DNA from: CAKUFA01 sp963627465
GTDB taxonomy: Bacteria; Bacillota; Clostridia; Christensenellales; Aristaeellaceae
Direction of reading: 5' to 3'
Assembly (NCBI GenBank): GCA_963627465.1
Contig: CAVGBO010000037.1
Location: forward strand, 1 to 30,641
Length of the DNA: 30,641 nt
Each line of letters begins with the position of its first letter. Positions within the stretch are counted from its first letter, which is position 1. Under the pieces are notes generated by a model that saw nothing but the letters and a program-made list of their open reading frames with translations, was not told the DNA's origin and did no database searches. The translations under genes and the position numbers were made by a program. Shown piece by piece: positions 1-9,800 of the stretch.

Positions 1-1756
1 AGACAAAGCCATGTAGAAACAATGCTCCGCATCTTCTATCTGTGTAGAGTTCATAAACATGACTATGGCAGTGAGGGCAATAAAGGCGATTGTCACTCAG
101 AAAAACATCACCTAGTTTGATTCCGTTACCCTCGTGTGACTTTGGACATATTTTGTTCATGCATGCATAAACTCCGTTAAAGCCCCTGAAAAGCATATGC
201 ATACGCGCCGGGAACAGCACATTACCATCATCATCATGTGCAAGTGGAGCAATTGTGAGCATCACATCCAAAGCTTGCAATGCAACATCGCTTTTAGGGA
301 ATATGGTGCTAGCAAGTTCATCCAGAGCTATAGCATTTCCTCGGCATAATTCAAAAAGCTTTTGAAAAGGTAAATAATCAGGCAGGTGCTTATATAGCCA
401 CATCGATACAGCATCCATTGTGTTCATCCGGGAAGCAGAAGATGAAATATCCTGGATAAAACGGTTGAGCACGTCAAGACGCGATGCTTCCGACTCTTCA
501 ATACTGTTAATGTCGACGTTTGCAAGCATACTTACATCGATAGGAATTCCAGATGGATTTCCCTTGTCCTTTTGGTGACCACGAAGATAGACAAAGGAGT
601 CCCAATGTTCGGTAGAGGTAAGATCGCATGCAAACTTCTGTACAGCCATTTGGTCAGCCTTAGTCTTGTGCGGCATACTGGCCGTCGTGAGGATGAATTG
701 GAACCTGCTCCGGTCAAGATTCAGCTTGTCCATCAGTCTGCGAATCAATAGCGCGACCTCACCACCAGCAGACCCTCTATACATATGAGCTTCATCGATA
801 ATAAACAGCAGCTTTTCTTTGGGATGATTGTGATAATAATCACGTGTTGCATCCCAGATTCTGTCCTCGCGCATCCTAATCATCATATACTCCAACATTG
901 AGTAGTTTGTGATCAGGATATCCGGACAAGTATTCTGCATCTCAAAGCGAGTAACCATTTCAGCATCATTAGGCGATGTGACATGAATTCCCTTGCTAAT
1001 TTCTTCGATAAAGGTCTGGAGATTTGCTTTTGAAGGTATTTTGCCGCTCCTAAGCAACTCGGCATAATACTCATCATTTGGAGATGTCGGGAGTAGTCTT
1101 TCAAGAGATTTTGCTAATGCTTGATCTTGATCCTTATCGGTTGAAGCGCCAGGATAAGGCGTTCTGCCTGTATACATGCCAAATTGCGGCTGCCTTGCAG
1201 ATGAGCCAGACACCTCACGTAGTGCGCTTATGAACTTTCCTTCTGGATCACCAAGCATGCGTCTTAAGCGGCCAATCTGGTCCGCAACAAGCGCATTCAT
1301 AGGATACATAATAATGGAACGAATACCCCGTTCAGGCCAGCTGCTTTCGTAGATTGCTTCTCTTGCTATCTTCGCAACGAGAGGCCACATAAAACATTCC
1401 GTTTTACCAGAACCCGTGCCTGTAGAGACAAATAGATCTTGACCGGCGTATGCTGCTTCAAGTGCCTCCACCTGATGACGGAACGGAGTGGCATAAACTC
1501 CCAAACGCATTGAGGCCATAAGCCCAAATAGGTGCTTTAATTCCGGCGGTATATTTGACGACTCTATACCTTGTGGCACGCTTTCGTAAGCAGGCGAAGA
1601 CTCAATATATGGGTGTGACCACAGATTGCCCGGTTGTTGCATCTGATCGGCACATGCATTTAACAGGACCTCGCTTTGGCCGAGGTACTGACTCTGCAGG
1701 TAATGAATTAGCTGATCTTTAAGCTGTTGATGAACATAATGTGCGCCTTTAATCAT
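1..1756 (-). CDS. Large DEAH-box helicase, DruE/DUF1998-linked type (5' part, runs off the left edge)
   Basis: I translated the whole stretch and it is one open frame of 585 codons with no stop, so the gene is partial only because the window ends. The N-terminal RecA domain has Walker A GTGSGKT at residues 113-119, DEAH at 321-324 and motif III TTASMP near 357-362. Around 505-585 comes the segment PARMHMLFRGFNGVYAC followed by a zinc-ribbon-like cysteine set (C532, C537, C561, C564, C576). This resembles large helicases that end in DUF1998, such as DruE, MrfA/YprA and related defence helicases; the second RecA domain and any DUF1998 would lie outside the window. ATG 1756 overlaps the upstream gene's stop by 8 nt (ATGATTAA), which suggests translational coupling. 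The likely role is the ATP-driven motor of an anti-phage complex. Helicase identity is sure; the DruE assignment is inference. Confidence 0.8.
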   Translation of the reverse strand, partial: MIKGAHYVHQQLKDQLIHYLQSQYLGQSEVLLNACADQMQQPGNLWSHPYIESSPAYESVPQGIESSNIPPELKHLFGLMASMRLGVYATPFRHQVEALEAAYAGQDLFVSTGTGSGKTECFMWPLVAKIAREAIYESSWPERGIRSIIMYPMNALVADQIGRLRRMLGDPEGKFISALREVSGSSARQPQFGMYTGRTPYPGASTDKDQDQALAKSLERLLPTSPNDEYYAELLRSGKIPSKANLQTFIEEISKGIHVTSPNDAEMVTRFEMQNTCPDILITNYSMLEYMMIRMREDRIWDATRDYYHNHPKEKLLFIIDEAHMYRGSAGGEVALLIRRLMDKLNLDRSRFQFILTTASMPHKTKADQMAVQKFACDLTSTEHWDSFVYLRGHQKDKGNPSGIPIDVSMLANVDINSIEESEASRLDVLNRFIQDISSSASRMNTMDAVSMWLYKHLPDYLPFQKLFELCRGNAIALDELASTIFPKSDVALQALDVMLTIAPLAHDDDGNVLFPARMHMLFRGFNGVYACMNKICPKSHEGNGIKLGDVFLSDNRLYCPHCHSHVYELYTDRRCGALFLHGFV

Positions 1757-2627
1757 GGTTTTCATGCACCTCATATCCAAGTGATATCAATCTTTCCCTA
1801 ATTGCAGGCCAAACGGCAGGGTGGAGCATAAAGTTGAAGTCATCCTTCATGTTTGAAATACTTGCCGGCCATGATATGTATCTCACAAAGCGAAGATCCG
1901 GAGTGGGAAGTAAATAGCTGAATTCGACCTGCACAATATGTTCGCTTATTGATGCGGTAACAACTTGCTTCTTAATCTTATTCATCATTGCAAGCCGAGT
2001 ATATTCATGTATTGAAGATTCCTGATAGTCGCTTGGGATTCGCCGCACTTCGTTCCCGATGAGAATATAGTAATCATGATTGTACAAATTTTCCGTCTGT
2101 CTTCTTCGTCCCATTGTGAAGGGCCAGTTGGGATTCTTTCTGTTTGTATAATATTTACCGCTGATCCTTTCTATATTTAAATACTCATCTATATCCACAC
2201 GGCCATCCACAGGTATGCTTCGTCTCCAGACTAAATCAATGGTTTCATTACCGCCAAGCGGCCACAGCATGAAAGCATCAGTCAAGTTTTCTTTTTCAGC
2301 AGATTCCAAAGCAAATGGGGCGAATCCACTGAAACATGCCTTCTCCTCCGGCATCAGCCCGCGGATAAGTGACGCTTTTCCACAACCGATCAGCTTCTGC
2401 GATACAGGCTGAACATTGTACTGTACATGATAGAAGGCACCGTTTTCCAGGAGTGTCTTATATATCATCTCTCCAACGTTATCAAAGGTGATGGTACTTT
2501 CGATTGGCAATACTTTCAGATAGCCAGCAAGCTTTTCTTCAATAACATGCTGAATCCTTACGATGCTGACAGATTGCTCTACTCCTCCTACAGTAGTTAG
2601 TACCCATTTAGAGAGCGCAGATAGCAT
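1749..2627 (-). CDS. 292-aa protein of a Druantia-like operon (DruD position), start uncertain
   Basis: I recognise no enzymatic motif. The protein is mostly mixed alpha/beta and soluble, with a conserved-looking aromatic and charged C-terminal half (YYILIGNEVRRIPSDYQES, then PDLRFVRYISWPASISN). There is no signal peptide or membrane segment. It lies third in the operon, upstream of and overlapping the helicase by 8 nt, the place and size that DruD has in Druantia type I; that parallel is positional inference only. The reading frame stays open upstream of ATG 2627 into the run of Ns at 2651-2660, and no good Shine-Dalgarno sequence is visible before ATG 2627. The true start may therefore lie inside the gap and the protein may be longer. 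It is probably a structural or DNA-handling partner of the helicase. Confidence 0.65.
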   Translation of the reverse strand: MLSALSKWVLTTVGGVEQSVSIVRIQHVIEEKLAGYLKVLPIESTITFDNVGEMIYKTLLENGAFYHVQYNVQPVSQKLIGCGKASLIRGLMPEEKACFSGFAPFALESAEKENLTDAFMLWPLGGNETIDLVWRRSIPVDGRVDIDEYLNIERISGKYYTNRKNPNWPFTMGRRRQTENLYNHDYYILIGNEVRRIPSDYQESSIHEYTRLAMMNKIKKQVVTASISEHIVQVEFSYLLPTPDLRFVRYISWPASISNMKDDFNFMLHPAVWPAIRERLISLGYEVHENHD

Positions 2628-2650
2628 AACTCGGCAGCAAAAAGACAGGT

Positions 2651-2660
2651 NNNNNNNNNN
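2651..2660. other. Assembly gap (10 Ns)
   Basis: Ten undetermined bases lie between the stop of the 691-aa gene (TAA at 2668-2670) and the 292-aa gene. The real length is unknown because such runs are often placeholders. The gap hides the intergenic sequence, and probably the start codon and ribosome binding site, of the downstream gene. Confidence 0.95.
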
Positions 2661-2667
2661 CCATACA

Positions 2668-4743
2668 TTAATCCTCCGTACTGATAAAGCTGATCAGGTT
2701 GGTTTTGCGGTCGTCGTCAAGAACCGTACATTCTTGCAAGTGAGACCTCAGCGACTCCTCTTTATGCAAGCACTTCAGCAATGGAGTGAACAGAAACTCG
2801 ATTGCCATTGCCATGACATGATCAGCACTGACTCCAAGCGTCTGAGAAAGAAGCTTCATCGCAGCGAAAATGTTCGCACACCGTTCCTTCAACATTGGTG
2901 GATAGAATCCGCCATTAAACCAGCGCGAAACTACAGCTTTCCCATCCTTTACACTTCGCGCGGATAGCTGGTCAGCTTTGGCTAGTAGTTCATCACTGCA
3001 ATCATATGTTGGGAGTTCCTCAACCCGCTTCCCGGTATAGAAGTAATCACAGAAAATCGGCAAGAAAACTGTGAACAAGCTGGCAGGCTCCATCACTAAG
3101 GACTCAGCATGCATCTCTGTTACGACGAACATGCGATGCGGACATAACTGCATAAGTTCACGAACCTGATCATAGCCAGCCTTTAGGCCATTCATCAAAC
3201 AAACGACAGCCTCTGGCATTTTTTCAAGTTCTTCGATGATGCTCTGATAGTTCTGTGACTCACCGGTAACATGAATCTTGATGGCTGGCCGTCCACAGAT
3301 TGATGCCGAAATTAAATCGGATACTGGAAGCGCTCCTTCTCCAACAACCAGTAGTGGTTGCTTTTCGGCATATGCAGCAAAAGACAAAAGAGCGAGTCCA
3401 CGTGCCATATCTTGGTTGGCGCACATATCTTTCCAGTACTCGGTAGCGGCCTCGAGGTTCTCATTTAACGTATCTTTGTCAGCATGGCTTTCTGGAAGAG
3501 TCACCATCCATTTTGAACGACTGGAATCACTACCAGTGCCGATATCAGGCTGCTTATGAGTTTGCACGACAGCAGCCACAGCTTCATTCTTAACCAAGGC
3601 AGATGCATAATTGGTTCTGAACTGTTCGAGCCGTTTCTGAATCTCAGCCTCTATTTGTTCCTGAAGTGTAAACGCTTCCTCAGTCTTTTTCTCTGCATCA
3701 GCTTGATGTTTCAGTGCTTCTTGAAGTACATTTTCGGCTTCAGCAATTTGCTTACGAACCGCATCAAGTTCTGCATCAGCTGCTGCTTGTCTTTGCTGCA
3801 TAGCTTTGACTTGTTCGCACTGTGTTTCATCCCACTGCTTTTGAATGGCGTTACGCATGTGTTGCACAGCATCGCTATCATTTTCTATCAGCAGTTCTAT
3901 CAAACGCTGGGAAGCAGTAGCGCCAAGCTTCTCACGTGTACGTGAAATATACTCTTCTGCATACTTGGCAGCTTGATCGCTTGAGCATTGAAGGTGTATG
4001 GTAATTGCTTCAATCACAGAAGGCATGGCGAGTTTTTCAAGAGCTGCTCGCGCAGCTTGCCGTTCTTTTCTTGCGAGAACATCTTTTCCGATCAATTGCT
4101 TTATTAGCTCACCGATAATCTCATCCTTTGTTTTAATCTCCACAGTGCCAACAACATGGCATGCATCCTCACGCGCAAGGTATTTTCTGGCATCATACGG
4201 AGAATAACGACATTTGCATTCACCAGTTCCGTATCGAATATCTAGCGTGTCACGAGGCAAGACGTCTACGGATTCTTGTAAGCACAGTTTTCCGTCTCGA
4301 TATACTGCATCAGCCTTGGATATATAAAGAGCCTCACATTTGTTTCCCACTGCACAGCAGCAAAGAATGATATCGTGAAGACGATCATATTTCGCCATTG
4401 GGAAGCCGTTCTTCAGTGCTTGCACCAGCTGTTCAATGGTGTTGTATTTTGTATAGAGGACCTCACACCAGGTTATACTTTCAGCTTTGCTGGTCTCAGT
4501 TCGCCACTCGTTGACTGCGTTTAGATAGGCGCTCCATTCAAATACGCCTATGGATTCCAACTCCGCCTGTAAAACAGCTGTTGACCCATATATCAGATCC
4601 CGTTCAGTGTCATAAAAGTCCGTGTCAGCAGTGTAGGTATAGGGAACAAACTCGCCATCTACCAAGTCCGCAATTCGGCACAATTCCGTGCTCTTGTCAT
4701 TTCTTTTGCTCACGTAGCAGAGTGAAATGATTTTATCTGACAT
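2668..4743 (-). CDS. 691-aa coiled-coil protein with degenerate ATPase-like C-terminal domain (DruC position)
   Basis: Three parts are visible. Residues 1 to about 210 are globular, with a Cys cluster (ILCCCAVG near 127-134 and ECKCRYSPYDARKYL near 175-190). Residues about 300-380 form a long Ala/Glu/Gln-rich coiled coil. Residues about 455-600 look like a P-loop ATPase core that has lost its Walker A: LLVVGEGALPVSD stands where GxxxxGK[ST] is expected, then VVCLMNGL in a Walker B-like position and RMFVVTEMHAESL in a sensor-like position. It is second in a minus-strand operon. ATG 4743 overlaps the upstream stop by 11 nt, with ribosome binding sequence GGAGGTG just before it. Size and position match DruC of Druantia type I, but I cannot confirm homology without a search. 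It probably acts as a scaffold or sensor subunit rather than an active ATPase. Confidence 0.7.
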   Translation of the reverse strand: MSDKIISLCYVSKRNDKSTELCRIADLVDGEFVPYTYTADTDFYDTERDLIYGSTAVLQAELESIGVFEWSAYLNAVNEWRTETSKAESITWCEVLYTKYNTIEQLVQALKNGFPMAKYDRLHDIILCCCAVGNKCEALYISKADAVYRDGKLCLQESVDVLPRDTLDIRYGTGECKCRYSPYDARKYLAREDACHVVGTVEIKTKDEIIGELIKQLIGKDVLARKERQAARAALEKLAMPSVIEAITIHLQCSSDQAAKYAEEYISRTREKLGATASQRLIELLIENDSDAVQHMRNAIQKQWDETQCEQVKAMQQRQAAADAELDAVRKQIAEAENVLQEALKHQADAEKKTEEAFTLQEQIEAEIQKRLEQFRTNYASALVKNEAVAAVVQTHKQPDIGTGSDSSRSKWMVTLPESHADKDTLNENLEAATEYWKDMCANQDMARGLALLSFAAYAEKQPLLVVGEGALPVSDLISASICGRPAIKIHVTGESQNYQSIIEELEKMPEAVVCLMNGLKAGYDQVRELMQLCPHRMFVVTEMHAESLVMEPASLFTVFLPIFCDYFYTGKRVEELPTYDCSDELLAKADQLSARSVKDGKAVVSRWFNGGFYPPMLKERCANIFAAMKLLSQTLGVSADHVMAMAIEFLFTPLLKCLHKEESLRSHLQECTVLDDDRKTNLISFISTED

Positions 4744-6280
4744 GTGGATTCACCTCCAACAGTTTGATCAGGCTCTTTAATCCATTGACTGGTATTTGAC
4801 CTGTTTGTAACGCATTGAGCACCTTGGAATAAAGGGTGCTTGAACGATCAATTCGACTGAGTATACCTGCGTACCTTCTTGGAAATTCAACCATTTTCCC
4901 GTTCCAAATGGCTGATTTACCTGGATCAGTCACTGACCGCTTTGCATGTTGAATTGAAATTGTCCTGACAATATCCAATCCTTGGCGGATAGTGAGCTTC
5001 ATCCCATACTTTAGATCGGTTATTCTGCTTTCTGTTCCTGCAACCAAGTTTTTCCTATAGCAGAATCCGTATTGATCTGCCACATCGACATAAGCATCAA
5101 CTTCGGAATTGAATACAAGAATTCTGTTTTTGGGAAGTTTTGCAAGTTCATCGCCTGTAATGGGATTCCTATCATCATCTAGGATTTGTATATTCGGTGA
5201 AATCACATTGAGAGTTGCTTCCAGTGGTCTTACATATAGGCTCTGAAGCTTTTGGTTATATCTTGATGCACTGACCATCTGTAGCGCGCCGGAATTCCTA
5301 ATATAGATAAGCCGCTCGTGCTCTGCGACCTCTCTACTGGAAGTCAGAAAGCCTCCATAAGTCGGAAACGTTTCAAGGTCTGCTTCTCCACTGATGAGAA
5401 ATACCAGGCTTTTTTGATTGGTATCGATCATGTCGTCATCTTCAACAACAGGCGGCCAAAGAATATCAATATCCGCCGGCATTGCCGTTAAGCGGAGATG
5501 TAAACCGAAGAAGAAATCTGCTGCTTCTTCCGTATATTTAGGTGCGCAGATCTGATATAGATTCCATTCATCATTGCGGATTTCGATCTTTTGTGTACGG
5601 ATGGAATGCCTTGTCGGAAGATATGTCAACTTGCTGCAAAGGTAATAATACTTTCTTCCAACCATGACATCGCTCTTTTCAGGAATCCGTCTTCCAGATT
5701 TACAGTCAAACAAATCCCCTAATTTGGACAGAGGTGTCCTCTGGATAGACCATAGCTTCGGAACGCTTCCTGAAAACTTAACAGAAAACTTTGATGCCCA
5801 TGATAGAGGCAAGTTTAGCCAACACATGGTACGCGGAACAAAGCGTGAATAATCAATGCGGTATATCTCCGGCTTCCCAGCTGAGCCATGGATAGAGATA
5901 GTAGCGTTAGCTTCAATAGCCTTTTTCAATTCTGCAGAATTTGCAGGAAAAAAGCCGAGTTCCAACCGTACACGATTACCGTCCAAAAGCAGTCTGAGCA
6001 GATCTGGCGCATTGCCCAGCTGAGATGAGGCATATGCACCAGAGCTATCATTCTGACTGCGGTCTTCGCAATCCTTGCTGGTTTCGGATAAACTATGTCG
6101 GAAGTGGCTAACGCGATATTTGCTGCCCTTAACGAATGTCACGTATTGAAAACAGCTATAGCAGCGAAACATATGCGATTCCGCTGATACAGTATGACGA
6201 TAGTTTTTGTCAGTCCGTTCAGCATCTGTTCTGACCCATTCACCCTGGTCATCACGGCACCAGACGTTTGTTAAGGGCAT
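4733..6280 (-). CDS. 515-aa protein with N-terminal CoiA-like zinc motif (DruB position)
   Basis: The N-terminus carries FRCYSC (C40, C43), then SHFRH (H59, H62) and C71. This pattern is typical of the CoiA-like zinc-ribbon domain found in competence and nuclease-associated proteins. The remaining ~430 residues are beta-rich, with no membrane segment, and I do not recognise them. I chose ATG 6280 because AGGAGGTGA lies 5-6 nt upstream; a TTG six codons earlier falls inside that ribosome binding site. It is the first gene of the four-gene operon, overlapping the next gene by 11 nt. In Druantia type I the corresponding place is DruB. No DruA-like (DUF4338) gene lies upstream, where mobile-element debris is found instead. 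Nucleic-acid binding is inferred from the zinc motif. Confidence 0.7.
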   Translation of the reverse strand: MPLTNVWCRDDQGEWVRTDAERTDKNYRHTVSAESHMFRCYSCFQYVTFVKGSKYRVSHFRHSLSETSKDCEDRSQNDSSGAYASSQLGNAPDLLRLLLDGNRVRLELGFFPANSAELKKAIEANATISIHGSAGKPEIYRIDYSRFVPRTMCWLNLPLSWASKFSVKFSGSVPKLWSIQRTPLSKLGDLFDCKSGRRIPEKSDVMVGRKYYYLCSKLTYLPTRHSIRTQKIEIRNDEWNLYQICAPKYTEEAADFFFGLHLRLTAMPADIDILWPPVVEDDDMIDTNQKSLVFLISGEADLETFPTYGGFLTSSREVAEHERLIYIRNSGALQMVSASRYNQKLQSLYVRPLEATLNVISPNIQILDDDRNPITGDELAKLPKNRILVFNSEVDAYVDVADQYGFCYRKNLVAGTESRITDLKYGMKLTIRQGLDIVRTISIQHAKRSVTDPGKSAIWNGKMVEFPRRYAGILSRIDRSSTLYSKVLNALQTGQIPVNGLKSLIKLLEVNPHVR

Positions 6281-6298
6281 TTTGTCACCTCCTGCCAA

Positions 6299-6585
6299 AC
6301 TTATTCTACTACCAGAACTGTCACTATGGATTTTTGTTATTGCATGTTCATTTTATAACGCATCTAACGAATTTGCCGCTGCGGCGACCGCCTGTCATCA
6401 TCTCTACCAAATCGGTGCTGATAAACGGACGAATGCGACTCATGTACAGTTCTCTTTGAACCATCCCACGGTTATTATGGCACATTTATAACCCAAAATC
6501 AATATGAAATGAAAAAAGTTCCAGATTATACCCGTACCAATTATGATCGTATCGAATATTTCGGTGATGGTGGAAGTCGAGGAAA
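6299..6585. other. Junction between defence operon and mobile-element relics; no intact gene
   Basis: The segment separates the minus-strand defence operon from the plus-strand element relics. It is AT-rich on the left, and no convincing promoter with both boxes at proper spacing was found for the operon. TAGAAT near 6300 sits too close to the ribosome binding site to be useful. A C-terminal gene fragment begins at about 6425. Confidence 0.5.
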
Positions 6586-6625
6586 ATGTCAATTGCTGAT
6601 TTTACCAGTGGTGAGCTCATCTTAA
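6425..6625 (+). pseudogene. C-terminal fragment of a probable conjugative-element protein
   Basis: An open frame with no start runs from just after a stop at 6422-6424 to TAA 6623-6625. It encodes a tail that reads like real protein (HGYYGTFITQNQYEMKKVPD, then YTRTNYDRIEYFGDGGSRGK). Codon use and the overlap with the next gene (40 nt) look like a tightly packed mobile-element operon whose upstream part is deleted. I do not recognise the family. It could also be an unrelated open frame, but the neighbouring TTRAP-like gene on the same strand supports an element origin. Confidence 0.4.
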
Positions 6626-6819
6626 TCTACCTCTACGCACCAAGACGCTGTGTTGGTGTGCCGTATAAGCTGCGTGACATGTTACGATACTTTATGCCGG
6701 ACGAGCGACAACTGATGCATCTGACAGAGAGTGCCATCGCAAAGCCGGAGAAGATGACGAATGAGGAATATGAAGCACTGTCCGAAACACTAATATCATT
6801 CCTGCAGCGTGGATATTGA
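6586..6819 (+). CDS. Small TTRAP-like protein (transposon-transfer assisting family)
   Basis: The 77-aa product has the layout I associate with the TTRAP family, a small protein carried by clostridial conjugative transposons: FTSGELILIYLY at the N-terminus, a short helical middle (MPDERQLMHLTESAIAKPEK) and a C-terminal MTNEEYEALSETL helix. The start ATG 6586 follows GAGGAAA at very short spacing and lies inside the 3' end of the upstream fragment. No relaxase, integrase or coupling protein is visible, so this is probably a stranded remnant of an element that once spanned the defence operon. It may no longer be expressed. The family call rests on pattern recognition only. Confidence 0.5.
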   Translation: MSIADFTSGELILIYLYAPRRCVGVPYKLRDMLRYFMPDERQLMHLTESAIAKPEKMTNEEYEALSETLISFLQRGY

Positions 6820-6899
6820 TCGATACGATGCCTGTGAGATTATCAAAACCAATTGATTGCTATGCACAGCTAATGGATTTCGCCCGCAAGCCTCCGCTC

Positions 6900-9800
6900 T
6901 CAAATTTTCAACAGCTCCAGCAGTTCTTCAGAGCTCATGTGCATAATGCTGCCTGCCTCGCCGCCGGAGACGGAATCAAGCAAAGCACTTTTTTGCTGCT
7001 GCAGTTCCAGGATTTTCTCTTCGATGGTGTCTTTCGCAATGAGCTTATAGACCTGCACATGAGCCATTTGCCCGATACGGTGCGCCCGGTCGGTGGCCTG
7101 GTCCTGTGCCGCTTGATTCCACCATGGGTCAAAGTGAATGACCACGTCTGCCGCCGTTAGGTTCAAACCTGTGCCGCCTGCTTTCAGTGAAATCAGGAAC
7201 ACGGAGGCTTCGCCTGCGTTGAATGCCTTCACCAGCGATGCCCGCTTTTCTTTCGATGTGGAACCTTGCAGCGTGAAATTTGAAATGTGCATGGCATCCA
7301 GCCGATCCCGCAGCCGATCCAGCATGGAGGTGAACTGGGAGAACAGTAGGATCTGGTGGCCATTTGTTGCCATGGCCTCGCAAAGCTCCACGCAGGCGTC
7401 CAGTTTGCTTGTGGCACCCTGATAATTTTCATAGCACAGATTGGGGTCACAGCACACCTGCCGGAGCCGTGTCAGGGCAGCAAGGATCTGCAACTTGTCT
7501 TCTCCCTGATTAATATCCGCAAGGGTCGCCTGCACATTGGCATAGTACAGCTTCTTCTCTTCCTCTGTGAGGCAGATACGGCGAACATACTCCTGCTTTT
7601 CAGGCAATTCCTTCAGCACATCAGCTTTCAGCCGGCGCAGCATGAAGGGCTGCACAAGCCTGCGAAGCTGGGACATGGCCTCAGCATTTTTGGACTTGAT
7701 GATGGGCTTTTCAAGCTTTTCCATAAATGCGTGATGGGTGAACAAATAGCCGGGCATCATGAAATCGAAGAGATTCCACAATTCACTAAGTCTGTTTTCA
7801 ATGGGGGTGCCGGTCAGGATAAACCGCTGCTGGCTCACGATGCGCTTGACGCTTTTGGAGACAAGGGTTGTGCTGTTCTTGATATGCTGCGCCTCATCAA
7901 GGATGCAGGTATAGAATTTCATGGACGCATAGTCTTCGATATCCTGCCGCAAAAGCTCATAGGAGGTCACCCACACATCCCCGCTGGCTGACCGGCTGCG
8001 AAGGTTCTTCCGTTCCGCTGCGCTGCCCAGAATCAAGGTGTATTGCAGATTTGGGGCAAATTTCTGCATTTCATCGCCCCAGTTATAGAGCAGGGAGGCA
8101 GGGCACACCACCAGGTTGGGCATTCCTACCTGCCGGTTGGGGACGGTTTCCAGATAGGCAATGACCTGAAGCGTTTTGCCCAGACCCATTTCATCTGCTA
8201 AAATGCCGCCAAAGCCGTAGCTCTCCAGCGTTTTTAACCATTGATAGCCCGTCAGCTGGTAAGGACGGAGTTCCGCAGTCAGCTCCTTGGGCACTGCGTA
8301 ATCACTTTCCGCAAGGGTTTTGAAATTACGAATCATGGAGCGGAAATGGGTATCCCGTCGAACCTGAATGCCTTCACTGCCCGTCAGTACCGTATCCAGG
8401 TACAATCCTCGGCAGGAGGGCATGGTGATGCTGCCGCGCAGGAGATCCTTCTCACTTAGCTGAAGCATCTGGGTGATTTCCGCCAATTTCTCGCAGGAGG
8501 AACCGTTCAGCTGCATATACCGTCCATCGGCAAGGCGGTGATACTTTCTGCGAAGCAGCATGCTTTGGTAGAGGGCGTGCAGCTCCTCCGGCGGGAATCC
8601 GCCGGTATCCAGGGACAGAGAAAGCAATCCATCCGACACCGAGACCCCAACCTTCACCGGGGCAGGCATCATCCGCTTGTTCTGAAGACGGTCGCTGAGA
8701 TAAACTTCGCCCCGATCACGGAAACGCTCCATGCCTTCTGTCAGGAAATCATAAACGGCGTCTTCGCCTGTCAATTCAAAACCATTTCTCTCGTTTCGCC
8801 GGAACACCTGCTCTGCAAAGTACACCGTGCTTGCTTCCTGCTTGACATTCCGCCGAACTGTATCTTTTTGATTGACGGTTGATTCTGCCGCAAAGGTTTT
8901 ATCGCCATAGGCGAAGATGATTTTCAGCGTCAATGTTTCATCCTGCAGATCAAAATAAAAGCGGGCGGTGCATTCATCCGGCAAATAGTTCTGCAGCAAC
9001 GCTTCCTCATCTTCAACAGGTACCTGATCAATGATTTCCGGAAGCACGCATCCGCAGAAGGTCGGCAAATCCTCCCGGGACAGATAGATGGTGCTTTGCC
9101 CCTGCTTCAGCAAAGGATAGACCTTTTCACGAAACGTGCTTGTGCAGCGAAGCAATTCGCTGTCACCGGCGGCATAAAAGGTGCGGCTGCTGCCAAAGAA
9201 GGTGTAATTTTGCGGCGTGTTGATCTGAAGCTCTGCGCCTTGATCTTTTTTCGTGATTCTGACGGAGACCTTCGGGTCTTCCTCCTTTAGAACGATAAAA
9301 TCTTGATGCTTGCATGCCACCGGCTGGCTTTTCAAAATATCGAAAAGCCGATCAAAGGCGTCCCCGGAAATGGTGATCTCATTGTTGTTGCGGAAGCTGG
9401 ATTCGTAACGGCTATAGTCAAAGGTGTTCTGCGTACGGAACTGAGGGAACTCATTCATGAGCAGTTGGATGAGTTCCTGCGAAACGCTGTCGAACTGCTC
9501 GATGCTGTGATTCAGGGTCAGCCCCTTGCCGTAGCTTTCTGTTTTTCCGTCACGAACATGGTTCAAAAAAGCGAGAATACTTCGCACCACATAGAGCTTA
9601 TTATACCCTACACGAAAGGTGACACTCGGATAGCTTCCTCTCATGATGGAAAACTGCGGAACAAGATGGACCAGCTCACGGGGGGCTTCCGGCGGCTTCT
9701 GGGACTTCTGCACATAGCTGTCCAGCAGGAGTTTTGCATAGATATTTGTTTCGCCTGATGATGAGGCATAGTGCTGAACATAATAAATCATTGCCGCTGC

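Noticed and set aside
1..6280. DISARM (DrmA/DrmB) or BREX operon
   Set aside because: No separate DUF1998 protein, methyltransferase, PLD protein, PglZ or BrxC-like ATPase is present; the accessory proteins do not look like any of these.
6816..7160. Plus-strand 114-codon frame after the TTRAP-like gene
   Set aside because: It is mostly antisense to the SNF2 C-terminus and has no ribosome binding site.
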